A stretch of DNA of 64,000 bases from Prosopocoilus inquinatus (GCA_036172665.1 CM069875.1:24149806-24213805); one strand, 5' to 3'. Positions 23,806-35,336 are shown, counted from the first letter of the stretch. Made by a program: numbers and translations. The notes: a model not told the origin generated them from the letters alone.

Positions 23806-24272
23806 TATATATTACCCAAAAATAACTTACGGGGTTATAAGAGTACGGACGGTATCAAATTGTTATTTCTTTTTATTAGTACTTCTGGGCTAGGATTAAA
23901 AAAAATGTTTGTAGTTAATATTAAAAGAAATTCTTACCTTTGTACCACACTCAATAAATAGCAAAAATTCTTGTCTACGAATTTGACAACTAATTTCTTA
24001 GTAAGAATAAAGTTAACAACAATATAGTATATATACATTATTAACAAAAACAATTAACTGATTAATCAACAACACTATTAAACAGTCACAATTGTCTCAA
24101 TATAGGTTAAATTAACGAATAACCATATGAAATAACATTTCTTTTACCGCATCAAATACGCTTAGAACAAATATGGCTACCGACCTTGGTAAGTAAAGTC
24201 GAAAATCGCTCGCGACCAATAGAAATCGACTTCACGTATGTCCACACTCTTATTTAAGGCACTCTAACTGCG

Positions 24273-25289
24273 ATGCTCGGACATGATGCGCACGGGAGAG
24301 TGTGCTGCAGAGACGTGTCGTGTTTCTATTTAATTCAAATTAACTAATTTGTTGTTTCTAAATTCAAGAAAGAGCTGTTATTAGCTTCTGGAATTATATT
24401 CGCGTTGTTATCGTGGCGATATTAGACTGATTGATTAAAAATCACTTATAAGCGGGCGGAACATTTAACGCTTCGATTTAGACCCCCGCATCGAGTCGGA
24501 CTGCCGCTGCCTCAAACTGGTTTCAAGTAGTTCACTTTCTTGATTCCGCTGTTTGGTGATCATGTTAAGGTTACTGAATTGAGAAGGTAACGCGCGTTTT
24601 TCTTCCACCAAATTGAAAAGGATGTTCTAATACGCTAAGGAAGAAAAAGGATAGATACATAAACTTGTTACACTGATGTTATGGAGCTTGTGCGGAATGT
24701 AACCGCGATTTAAACCGAAATTAAAAGAGAGTGAAACAGAAAGTTGGCGCTACCATCTCAATGCAGGTACCTTAGCACCTTATTTACAGTACTGCCATCC
24801 TTGTGTAACAAAAACCATAATGCCAATTTTTGGCCTTAAGTAGGCTACAGTAACAGGCTTTCAGATCAGACCCATTTTTACGCTTAATTGTGTACAGTTT
24901 GGTTAAAAAGTAACTTCTCTTTGGATGAATTTCAGCTGTCCAAAAGTCATACTTCTATTTTTTAAAAACAACGTCTAGTACATTTTTTGTAACTAAGTTG
25001 TTAAAATTGATGCAGATCAATTAATTACACAAATTCTAATGAAATTTTCTGAATTAGAAATTTCATTCAGGAGAACATTTACTTTTGAATCACTTGATAT
25101 AAAAATATATTGGGTGTTCTATTTAAAAAGAAAACCTGACTTTTCGTCAGTTGAACTTAGTCATAATAGAAGTTTATAAGAAAAAATGGCAAACCGCATA
25201 GAAGACTATATTATTATTAGAATAAAAATGTACTAGGCGACATATTTAAAAAAAAAAACATAACCGTTACTTTTTAATCAGCCCGTTTA
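24273..25289. other. Intergenic, no gene seen
   Basis: No supported frame. The block at 24460-24520 is locally GC-richer. Confidence 0.3.
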
Positions 25290-25725
25290 CTGGGTGATAC
25301 AAAGTAAGTGTCCGACCTCTCAACCACAGAAAAAGTCCACAGAAAAAGAAAACAAGAAGTCTGTATGCATAGGGGTGTCTAATATCCGTAGTTTTTGAGA
25401 TAAAAAGCATTGAAAATTCAGATATAAATTCGTTGATGGGCACTAGTACACTGCGTTACAAGAGCAATGAACTTGAGTAGAATAAAACGAAATAATAGGG
25501 TTTACTTTGAAATGAAACTGTAAAATGTTTTGTGGAAAAAAAGTATAATAGCAATTTCGGACCTGTGTATGTATACATAAGAAATAAATCATGATTTCCA
25601 TTTTGGATTCAAAGGAGGTTGATTTTTGAAATGCCTTTGTTAGATTTATTTCTTGCAATTTCGCACTTGTATGATTTTAGTGAATACGTACCTAAGGGGT
25701 CCGACATATATTCTGAATCACCCTG
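25290..25725. mobile_element. Small TA/CAGGGTG-type MITE
   Basis: The left end is TA-CTGGGTGATAC and the right end GAATCACCCTG-TA. The two are inverted matches that extend to a second block, GTGTCCGACC on the left and GGGTCCGACAT on the right. It is about 436 bp long and non-coding. Confidence 0.55.
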
Positions 25726-26199
25726 TATAATTTGGAGTAAAGTTGGACATTATTTGATAGCCTGCTACTGTAGCCCTACTAAAGGACAAAAATTGACTTC
25801 ATAGTTTTTGTTACATAAAGATGGCAGTATTTTAAAGAAATTACTGCCTGTAAGTTTCAACTTAAAAAAAAAATGGAAATATCTCCGAAACGGATAATTT
25901 TCTTCAATTATATAGGAAATATAAGGAAACAATTGTTACAAGTAGACACTTCAGTAAATAACTCGTTGGCATTATTCACTGTTTTATAACACTCACATTT
26001 TAACTTTTACTTTTTTAGGAACTTTTTTGGGTATCTTATTTTAAAATTTTCAAAAATCATCATCTGATTCAAAGCTTTAATCTACTATTTTGTAAGTTAA
26101 AGTTAAAGCCTTCCTATATTGTTTTTATTCAGGAATTGTATAAACACGTATTAGATAGTTCCGAGAATAACATTATTCCGAATTTATCCGACGATGCTA

Positions 26200-26335
26200 A
26201 ATTGAGCCTCAAGGTTACCTCGATATAATTGTGTTAAGTAACAGTCTGGAAGACCAGGCATTTGTCTTTTTAAATACTGTCATAATCAGAGTATGGAAAT
26301 AACAAATTAAATTTATTTCGTTTAGTTTATTTAAC
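26200..26335 (+). promoter_or_regulatory. 5' flank shared by the scramblase copies (copy 3)
   Basis: It shares CAAGGTTACCTCGATATAA, CTTTTTAAATACTG, TCATAAT and the TTTAGTTTATTTAACATGG block with the other copies. This supports the start codon chosen for copy 3. Confidence 0.45.
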
Positions 26336-29300
26336 ATGGCACATCCACAAAAAACTGAAGATCAAGAAAGTTAGTATTTTTAGTTAAAAATTACTTTTTC
26401 AATAATACATATTTGTATTTAAAGGTCTTCCTACTGAATGCCAACAGCTTACACCTTTAAGACAAGAGGCAGAGGCACCGGTAATTTCAACAGATTACTA
26501 TCCACCACCAACTCCAGGATATCCTCCAGTGGGAGCGACACATGGACAACCTGTTATAAATCAACCATCAACACTGGGTGAACAATTTAGCATTTTTGCT
26601 CATCCTAATAACTTCCAATCGATTATGAATTGTAAAACAAATTTTGTAGATTTTCTCACCTGGACACTGAATTTAGTTCGCATCTATCCTAGGTTTTTAA
26701 GGAATTCTTTTTATTAATAGTTCAGCTCTATTTAGTAGAATTTTAAATTCTAAATTGTTTAAATCATGCGCAGTGATGAAATTTTACTTAAATTGCTCAT
26801 TGCGCATTCCTTATTGCTTATTATGGATTTGAACGGTTCAGAACTTGAAATTCTGCTAGAAGAAACGGACCAAATAATTGTTAGGCGTTTCACAGATCTG
26901 CAATTTTGTTTAGTAATAAGCAGGGAAAAGAAATCGGACCACTTGTTCTGTGAAAGATACGAAAATTTAGTACTCGGACTGTATCAACCTCGCCGACAAT
27001 AATTTCTGTGAAATACGAACGCTCGTATTGCACTCTTTCTCCTCCCACTCAATAACAATTCGTGACATCGGAGCCACGGAAGGGTGATGAACACTAAGTG
27101 GCCTGAATTCTTTTCCCTGTTAATAAGCAATAGAAAATGTTGAAAATATACAGGCTGAGTCCAAAAAAAAACGCCTGAAAAAATAACGGATCGGAATGAA
27201 AAATTCGTTTGCGGTTGAATGAATGATTTTATCGCTAGGAAGTTTAGGAAGTGATCGAAGGTGTAACCACCAGGTGTAATTGTCTGCATAACAGATAGTT
27301 GCTTGTGCAAAAAAGAACTCATGTTTTAACTTAGAACAGGTATACCAGTACGTCCAAATTTCATCTACTTTTTGTGGAAAACTAAAGTAATATTTTGTGA
27401 TGTAAGCTTTGTGTTTGTTTAAAAACCATTTTGTAAAAATATAAATTAAAAATTTGTTATATTAAACTAATGGTATAATATTTGAGTTAAGAAACGATAT
27501 GTGCTATCAAGTTAACAACAATATCTGTATTTAGTTAAGACATGAAATTTATTTTATTTTATAAACAATAAAAAAATAGAGCATACGTTAAAACAATTTA
27601 AATTTTAACAAAATGAATTAGGAGCATTTCTTGCTACTTAGCAACTTCTTGCACTGAATTGGGATTTGACTGAAATTGTTGCTGTTGCTGTTTGTTCAAT
27701 TTGTCGACTTGGAGTTTATCTGAGTTTACTAGATGATAGTACATGTAAATTAATGTACTTGACATTGGTTATCTCAATGCAATAATGCAAAATATGGACT
27801 GATGCCCGGTTTCTGAAACGATAAATAACTTTAAATTTTCCTTGACAGATAACTTTATGATAAGTATAAATTGTTTACATTGCTACGTATGCAACTTAAT
27901 AACCTTTGGATAAAGAAAAACGAACAGTTTGTTTGCTTTGTAACCATAGCAACTAGCAAATGTGACAATATTTCGTATATTAAAAAAAAACTGTTGCAAA
28001 TCGTTTTTGATTGCAGTGAAAACTTCTAGCAGCCTTGTACAGCTGCTTCAGCCCTGCTTGGGGCTTCGTCAGCAGAGACGTAGCTCGACATTCCCACTGC
28101 AAACAAAAACGACTTGTCCAATTTATTCGCAATTGCGATGTAAGAGTGATGAATAGATGAAACAGCGACATCTTACGATCGCTTTTTGACCTGACATTGC
28201 AGTAGGATAGTCAAATTGAAGCGAATTTGCTCCTAATAAGTCCCCCATGCAAGGCGACCATGCTTGCTATCAAAGCATAATGTAAGATGTCGGTGTTTTA
28301 TCTATTCATCACTCTTACATCGCAATGGCGAATAAATTGGACAAGTCGTTTTTGTTTGCAGTGGGAAATGTCGAGTTACGTCTCTGCTAACGAAGCCCCA
28401 AGCAGGGTTGAAACAGCTGTACAAAGGCTGCTCGATTTTCACTGCAATCAAAAACGATTGCAACAAATTTTTTTAAAACTTTCATTATGTTTTGACAGCA
28501 AGCATGGCCGCCTAGCATGGGGGACTTATTACAAGCAAATCCGCTTCGATTTGTCTCTATCGTACTGCAATGTCAGGCCAAAAAGCGATCGTAAGATGTC
28601 GCTGTTTTTGTATATTTTTAAATATCTTAAAAGGCGTTTATTTGTGACAGAACGGTTTGAAGACGGTTGGTTCATTGGTTTGAACCGTTTTCAACCAATA
28701 CGTCATTATTTCATAAGCACGAAAATACAATACCATTGAAACGGAAATATCAAATATTGTTACACATTGACATACAGGTTTTTATCGAAATATGCAACAG
28801 AAAATAATTAAAAAATGGATAGTGTACATAATCCTCACATTATCTTGAGTTTGTCTCTACGTAAAATTATGTATCGTTTCAGAAACCGGGCATTAGCCAT
28901 TTTTTGCACTGACCCCTTTCAATTATAATTAAGTTCAATTGGAAAAATGACAGGCAATAGAACAGATCTCGTTTACATTAAAGGATCCGTTACGGCAGAT
29001 AAATATCGTATGAATATGTGAATAAAATACTTGCTGTAACCTGTGATAAGTTGATAAATAAATAATCATCTGATTTTGTATGAAGCCAAATCAGGTCAAC
29101 GTAAATTATAAAACTGTCAACAGAAATGACACTCTGCTTCCCTATTAGACAAGTTAAATGTCAAATCAATTTAAGATCCTTAATTGTAGCTTTGTTGTAA
29201 CTAAGGGAACGTTTCCGTAATCAAGAAGTGCTAATATCGAATGCGATTAATCAGAAATATAGTTGTTTTGGTTTCCCCTTTTGTCAATTATATTTCCCAA

Positions 29301-32300
29301 TTTATCAAATCATTTTCTAGTTTCTGAACTATCAAGTCGCTTGTCAAATAGAAAAGTCAGTTGACAAACTCGGAAACGTAATTAACAAAAAGGGAAAATC
29401 GAAAGTTGCATTTACGCCAAGGTCCGCTGTTTTATGGAAGTTTAAAATGTATCTTATTATCTCAGATGAACAGATTTTTTTGTAATTGTAACTACTTACA
29501 GATACATTTTTTAGTTGTGGAATATCGGAGATACGTATCTAGAAAAAAGTATTTAGATACTGTATCTAAATACTTGCACCTAGATATTAATAACACTGGC
29601 TACACAACAAGAAATGAACCACTTGTGCAATGTCTTGTCAATGCAGGACAGTTTTTAATGCAAGAGGAGGAATCACTAGTTACTAATTAAAAAAAATCAT
29701 GTCTAGAATAATAAATACGTCAGAAATTAGATTTATTAGATATAAAATTGTTATTAAAGCTTTTTTTTAGTAAAGAAGTATTGTATTTTACACTAAAATA
29801 AGTAATTACTTTTTATGAATTGGTTTAGTCATATTCTACTCAACAGACGCTGATTAATCATCGCTTATGCGTTTTATCAACGCCCACAGGCTTGTTTCTT
29901 GAGATGGGAGAACACCCTGACTTGAAACTTTGAGATAACTCTGCGCGCCATCTACTAAAATATTAAAGTTTGTGTATTGTGAAGTCCGAGCAAATATACA
30001 GTCATTTTACTGCAAAATTTTATATTCATATGATATTCGAATGAATATAATTCCCAAACTCAAGATGCACGTATCAAAACTTGAAAATCTCTTATCATAT
30101 ACCAAGGAAATCGAAATACTTGAAATCGACGTAAGAGTAAAGTACCTTTATTTTCCACGGTACGTGCAAATTTTATTTGGAAAAGTTAGAATTATTATGA
30201 AATCTCAAATATGAAATCATAGCTACCTATGATGGAAAAAAAATTGGCTACAAAAAATTATAATTTTTGGGGTATATCAATGTTACTAATCATAATTTCT
30301 ATTTGAAAGTTGAGCAAAAGACAAATCTTAGAGTATGTTCATGTCGCACTTGAAGAAACGTCCAGCTCTACATATTCAAAATTCTGCGGCACACACGTTC
30401 CCAAGCAGCAAGGTGTCGTATTTTTCACGTCAAAAATTGGTCATCGTTTACGTCGAATGACCAATGTCAATGACGTATTAAAGACCAAAAAATGACGGGC
30501 AAATGTCACAGCTCGGCGACGACGTTTTTGTACGTCAAATAGTCGTGTATTTTTGACGTCATTTTTAATTGTATTATCTATGACGCATAAGTAACAAAGA
30601 AACTAAATCATATATATATATACCTACGAACAATAAATAGATAATATTTCAAATAAATTCATACATATTTTTTAAAATTCCAAATAAAAATAACATAAAA
30701 AAACTATTACTAAACAGTTTGATTCTACTCTATAGTGAAATAAAACAATTGAATTAAGTGCCCAAGTCTTATCACAAGGACCGTTAAAATATTCATAACA
30801 GGTTATGAAATTATGAGTTACCAATACCCACCTTCTTTACACATTTGCCACTAACTAAAACAAAGCTAGTACACGTACAAGTAGAATATACTTCAGTTAG
30901 CTAATATATAATAAATTAACGCTTAAAAACAAATCGCACTAAACTTAAGCACCACGGACACTACGATTACGATACGCAAGAACAATATCCCAATGTCGAG
31001 TGTCGGCGCATGCGTCGCATACGACGTGTTCAATCGTGTTTACAATTTATACTTTCCTACAAAATCTAATATCTTGTCAAATCTATAACTAAATTTATTA
31101 TCGAAACGAAACTTTTAAAATTAGCGTCAAATTTATGTTATTAATGTGACGTTCTATTCACGTGATTTATAAACGTCAAATTTTAAACAAAATTTTTACG
31201 AAAAAATAACGTTTAAAACTGGTCATTCGACGTCCTTGACCAATTTTGACCAAATAATGACGTGATAAAAACGACTGCTTGCTGCTTGGGTTGGTACAAA
31301 AAAAATTGAAATATACATGAAATTCTTTTCTCATCGAAAAACAGCCACGATTTCATATTTGAGATCTTATAATAATTCTAAGTAACTTTTCCAAATAAAA
31401 TTTCTGCATAGCGTGGAAATAAAGGTACTTTACTCTTATATCGATTTCAATTATTTTTATTTCCTCAGTACATGACAAGAAATATTCAAACTTTGACACA
31501 TGCATCTTAAGTTTGGAAAGATGCAGTAGCTTTCATAAAGAATAAATTTTTCTGAGAAACCAATAATAAAGAATTTTCCCACATGTAGTCAACTTTCTGC
31601 CGGTCACTGTATTAAGTTTAATAATAAAAATTTTGTATTTACAGGTTGGATGGTTAAGTCACAAGGGCTTTCCGCTTGTCCTCCGGGTTTAGAGTGCCTT
31701 TCAATGATTGATCAGTTGCTCGTACGTCAAAAGGTAGAAATTTTGGAAGGTAAAAAGTAGCCTTTTACTTTTTCATAGTTACTGTATAAATTGATTTGTA
31801 GCCTTTACTAATTTCGAAACAAACAATAAGTACATAATAAAAAATAATCTCGGACAAGAAGTATATTACGCTCGCGAAGACACTGAATCTTTCGACAGGT
31901 TTTTTTACGGAAAAGATAGACCCTTCGACTTGAAAATTTTGGATAAGTATGGAAACGAAGTGATTCATATGTTTCGACCGATGACATGTAGTAGTTGTTC
32001 ATGTTTTGATCAACAAGTACTTGTTCATGTAAATTTTTGTATTGAATTCTTTCATTAAATAATTTTAGAGTATTGAAGTTTCTGCTCCGCCAGGTAATAT
32101 AATTGGAAACATCGAACAAGATTCCTTTTACACAAGCCGGTTTTCCATTAAAAATGCAAACGATGAAATTATCTTTCGAATTGAAGGACCAACATGGGCG
32201 TTGCTTTTTCGCCACGACTTAGAATTCCAGGTGTTGTCAGCCGACAGTAAAATAAAAGTGGGCGTAATTTCTAAGCAGTATAGTGGTTTAGCACGCGAGC

Positions 32301-32468
32301 TGTTTACAGATGCAGACGTATTTGGAATTACATTCCCAATCGATCTAGATGTTAGGATGAAGGCTCTCATATTGGGTGCTTGCTTTTTAATAGTGAGTTA
32401 TATTAGCAGTTTCTATTTTCGTTGTAAGGAGCTTTAATTTGCAGGACATGGCGTTTTTTGAGACATGA
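26336..32468 (+). CDS. Phospholipid scramblase, copy 3 (six exons, cysteine-poor, intact)
   Basis: Predicted exons are 26336-26369, 26425-26577, 31645-31749, 31802-32016, 32069-32392 and 32445-32468. All have GT...AG borders with the same phases as copy 1, and together they read 284 codons without a break. The Pro-rich leader is shorter (YYPPPTPGYPP). The scramblase hallmark [16 protein letters not shown] and the acidic calcium-type segment DADVFGITFPIDLD (about residues 250-263) are kept, and the hydrophobic helix follows. The region that is [11 protein letters not shown] in copy 1 reads DRFFYGKDRPF here, and the Cys-rich tail of exon 4 has shrunk to three Cys. The C-terminus ends soon after the helix (FFET-like), about 19 residues earlier than copy 1. 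Loss of palmitoylation sites could change its location in the cell; that is inference. Intron 2 is about 5.1 kb and full of repeats. Confidence 0.85.
26909..27132. repeat. Small inverted repeat in copy 3 intron 2
   Basis: The left arm TTAGTAATAAGCAGGGAAAA and the right arm TTTTCCCTGTTAATAAGCAA pair over about 35 bp, with AAGTGG/CCACTT at the inner ends. The loop is about 150 bp. Confidence 0.5.
27802..28893. mobile_element. MITE with ATGCCCGGTTTCTGAAACGA ends, host of a foldback insertion
   Basis: ATGCCCGGTTTCTGAAACGATA at 27802 is matched by its reverse complement ending at 28893. The interior is largely taken up by the foldback element at 27993-28609, so the original element was about 470 bp. 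No exact target duplication could be fixed. Confidence 0.6.
27993..28609. repeat. Foldback element, copy B
   Basis: It has the same family and order as 15311-15985: a reverse unit, a spacer with a TTATGCTTTGA-like block, and a forward unit, ending in AAAAAGCGATCGTAAGATGT. The arms pair over about 200 bp. It is nested in the MITE above and lies in copy 3 intron 2. Confidence 0.7.
28894..29996. other. Intron 2 of copy 3, no feature assigned
   Basis: AT-rich sequence. A 94-codon frame at 29406-29690 shows no features that I recognise. Confidence 0.3.
29997..31611. mobile_element. Tc1-like non-autonomous element with long inverted arms
   Basis: The outer ends read TACAGTCA (29997) and TCACTGTA (31611). 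Long arms pair at about 30050-30215 and 31335-31515. Shared arm blocks are GAGTAAAGTACCTTTATTT, AAATTTTATTTGGAAAAGTT, and TCTCAAATATGAA. The loop is filled by a second element (30400-31290). The bare element would be about 720 bp and has no transposase. The TACAGT ends and TA borders suggest the Tc1/mariner superfamily. Confidence 0.5.
30400..31290. mobile_element. Non-autonomous element with CCCAAGCAGCAAG ends
   Basis: CCCAAGCAGCAAG at 30400 and its reverse complement ending at 31290 are exact. Both subterminal zones repeat TGACGT or ACGTCA-type motifs and a TTGGTCA...GTCGAATGACCA block, also in inverted order. It is about 891 bp and non-coding. It is nested in the Tc1-like element. The superfamily is not known to me. 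Confidence 0.6.
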
Positions 32469-32790
32469 AAGGAGTGCTGGTTGTTTTGTAAATTGTTTAA
32501 GAGACATTTTATTTTAGTTGCTTTAATTGATGATTTTGATGTCTTGTGGTTATAATTTAAATTTTCTGCCTGAAATGTGTTTTCTGTGTTTTTTTTTTTG
32601 AATTTTAAAGACCACTGGTTTCCAAAATTTAATTTTGGTAGTTTTATACTTTTAGTTTAAACCAAATTTTTACTTAAAACTTGTTTTGTTTTTAGCGCTA
32701 AATTATTTCAGAATATTTTAGTACATTTTGAAACATAATCATTGTTGCGTATGTTACTGTAAAGCGAATATATTCCGTTTTGTAGCGTCG

Positions 32791-34305
32791 CACAGTGGGA
32801 CATTAAGAGATAAATCGTGCCAAAAATACTTTTCATCAATTGTATAATTTGTTAACCTAACGCTTGTAGTCACATACTTATATTCCAACTTATTTAAAAA
32901 AATATAATTTAAGCCAATACGAATTTGTTTTCTATAATTTTTAGCCCTTTAAAAAGATGTAACATGCCAAGGTATTAAATGACACTTTTTAACCTCTTTT
33001 TGTTACCTTTAAAATATCATCTGCGTGAATAACTTTGACAAACTTAATAGTTCTTTTTAAAAATACTTTACTTATAGTAGATTGTAGGAATGGTAAGTCG
33101 AAATTTATTTCATTCTTTTTTTAAGTGCGAGCCTTTACATTGAGAGTTCTTCTTTGCATGCAGATCAATAAATATATAGACTTTTGGTTATTATCGATAT
33201 TTGCCGGCACCTTAAATTTTATGTTTTCATGAGGAATAAATGTCTAAGAACTATTTCTCTTAAAATTTAGCTGCACCTTCTTGCACCATAAAAATGGTTG
33301 GTCATATTATTGTATGTGCTGAAAGTGGAAAAACAAATTTCCCAATTACAGAAATATGTTGTTGAAAACTTTTCACTTGAAGATGAAGTAAAATGCTTAT
33401 TTAATCATTTTCAAATTTTCCAAATTTGTCTTTTCAGTTAAAGCTTATTTAAATAAGTTTAACTAACGTTTACCAACGCACGTAATGATATCAGCATCCT
33501 TTCTATTGATGTTTTAGTTTCCATTATTAACAAATTCGCAAACAAATTAATTATAGAGGAAATAAATTTATGATTTAATTCATCCTCACATTATACATTC
33601 TTAAATCGAATGGCGTATTTTGTAATTATTTATTTTTTTTTAATGAACGTTTTGAACTATATATCAAACTTCAATAAATTAAAGGAAGGAAAAAAGAAAA
33701 AAGGAAAAATGTTTTTAGAATTCTATTTATACAGGGTGTTGGAAAAAAAAATAGTGACGTACCCTACTTTCCCCCATACAGAGCAAAATTTCGGATTAAA
33801 ATTCCCTATATTGTTTTGTTCTAAAATTATAACTCATTTTTATGTATAAAATTGCTAATCTATGAAATAATAATTCGTATTCAATTGATAGAAGCTTTTA
33901 TTGATGATTTATGAATGATAATGATATTTCTCCAAAACTAAAACTATGATACAGGTAAAGAATTATTTCAGAGGAAGAGAATCTGATTTATTTAAAAATT
34001 AATTATTATAGGTTCTCCTTGATCATTATAATTGAAATTATCAGAATTATAATTATTTGCTCCTTTTTTGTTTAATTTTTTATTTAAATTACGTAAAAGT
34101 GATATCTAAGAACTTTTATACTTGATCTAATCAAATCTAATGAAACGAATACAACATGATTTTTTCAACGCCCTGCGTACAATAACTTTGTAGTATGTTT
34201 GCTCCTTAATTCTGTTTTTCGTACATCTCTTGTCATTTGTGCCAAATTTCAATTTTAGGAAGTAATTTTTTTTGAAGTTATAGATTTGCGTTTTGCTCCA
34301 CTGTG
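32791..34305. mobile_element. Transib-like non-autonomous element with CGTCG target duplication
   Basis: The element begins CACAGTGGGAC and ends GCTCCACTGTG, so both ends fit the Transib terminal consensus CACWRTG. It is flanked by CGTCG on each side (32786-32790 and 34306-34310), a 5-bp, CG-rich duplication as known for Transib. No transposase frame was found in the 1.5 kb. A smaller TA/CAGGGTG-type element is nested within. It lies just downstream of scramblase copy 3. Transib transposase is related to the RAG1 core. Confidence 0.7.
33732..34175. mobile_element. TA/CAGGGTG-type MITE nested in the Transib-like element
   Basis: The left end TA-CAGGGTGTTGGAAAAA and the right end TTTTTTCAACGCCCTG are inverted matches. 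It is about 444 bp and non-coding. Confidence 0.5.
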
Positions 34306-34435
34306 CGTCGCGTCGCCGTCAAAAATGTATCATAAGAGTGGGGTGAGAACACATGTAAGGCAATTCAGGAAATAATACATGCACGTTATAAACAACACTC
34401 GTCTGCTTAAGATAATTGCACTACGTTAATTAATG

Positions 34436-34725
34436 CAACGCCTGAACGGTCCAAGTGGTAAGGGACCAGCCTTAAAATCGTAAGGTCGCGGGTTCGCACT
34501 GCGCTCGAGATATTTCTCGGAGGTGGTCGTTTCTCACGTCAGGTACTCGTCAGTGTTGGGAAGAAATTTTGAAACTGTTCCTCAACAATAAGGAGATTTG
34601 GATGTAACAAAGCCATGGAACGCTTTATACATGCAAAATACAATACACTCCCGCGCGTGAGGTCCTGACAAGTCTATGACTTAGGACACCGTTGGGCAAT
34701 CATCACAGATAAAAAGAAAGTACGC
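34436..34725 (+). repeat. Candidate tRNA-derived SINE
   Basis: The head resembles a Leu/Ser-type tRNA: GGTCCAAGTGGTAAGG (box A-like), then CCTTA...TAAGG as an anticodon-stem pair, and GCGGGTTCGCACTGC (box B-like). A non-tRNA body of about 200 bp follows and ends in an A-rich tail (AGATAAAAAGAAAG). SINEs of this build are transcribed by RNA polymerase III. No clear target duplication was seen. Confidence 0.45.
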
Positions 34726-34939
34726 AAATTTTTATGTACCGAAAATACATCATTAAATCAAATTCAAATATGAAGTTAATAATATTTTCATAACAAAGAG
34801 GAACAGAACAATATCACATTTCATAATTAATAGTTTCAAAAGCGGACACAAATTTGATGACATCCTTGTTCAAATTATTTCGAAATTGTCAATGAAAACG
34901 CTGCAATCCCAAAAAATTACTTCTGTTAACGTAATCATG

Positions 34940-35310
34940 TTAATATCCATTACGTGGTTGTCATGATCCAGAAATACTGTCCAATTTTCTTTACTAAATA
35001 TTATTCATGGGTATATTCTACAGTTCTTATTGTTTTCTTTTTATTTAAAATTTTTATTAATATATTGTATAAATGGTTTATAAGGTATATTTGTTTTCTT
35101 ACATGATTAATTGTACTTATTGTAAAATTAACTGTTCTGCTTGCTTGTTAGAAAAGTCTTGTTATTAGCTGTTTCGAGAACAAATTGATATGCTTGTTAG
35201 GGTATTTTAAATATATTTTTTAAATATTTTGTACCTGCTGGAACTATATGATACATTTCATGCTATTAAAAAATGTAAAATTTATATAACCATCGTTTGC
35301 CATATGTGTA
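34940..35310. repeat. 3' part of the duplicated scramblase unit (copy 3)
   Basis: It matches 3740-4215 downstream of copy 1 in order and orientation: GTTTATAAGRYATATTTGTTT-like, TTGTTAG, TCGAGWACAAATTRATATG, GGGTRTTTTAAATAT, and TATGATA...TATTAAAAA. It marks the far edge of the tandem duplication unit. Confidence 0.5.
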
Positions 35311-35336
35311 TTTATACCACTTTTTCATAATGCGTA

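Larger units (their letters stand above)
20355..24272 (-). mobile_element. Remnant of a THAP-domain transposon, split by a Tigger insertion
   Basis: The outer ends are inverted: AGTGCCTTAAAATAAGAGTG (left, 20366) is matched on the other side by a block ending at about 24260 (reverse complement AGTGCCTTAAATAAGAGTGT). A second inverted pair, ATTTGTTCTAA, lies inside each end. Between them the minus strand encodes a decayed THAP zinc-finger (21422-21589) and a C-terminal tail (20905-21110). THAP fingers occur in P-element-like and some other DNA transposases. Without the 2.06-kb Tigger insertion, about 1.85 kb would remain. The superfamily of the outer element is an inference. Confidence 0.5.

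Noticed and set aside
23478..23961. Frames of about 100 codons crossing the right end of the Tigger element
   Set aside because: They span the transposon border and its inverted repeat, have no family features, and one is antisense to the transposase tail.
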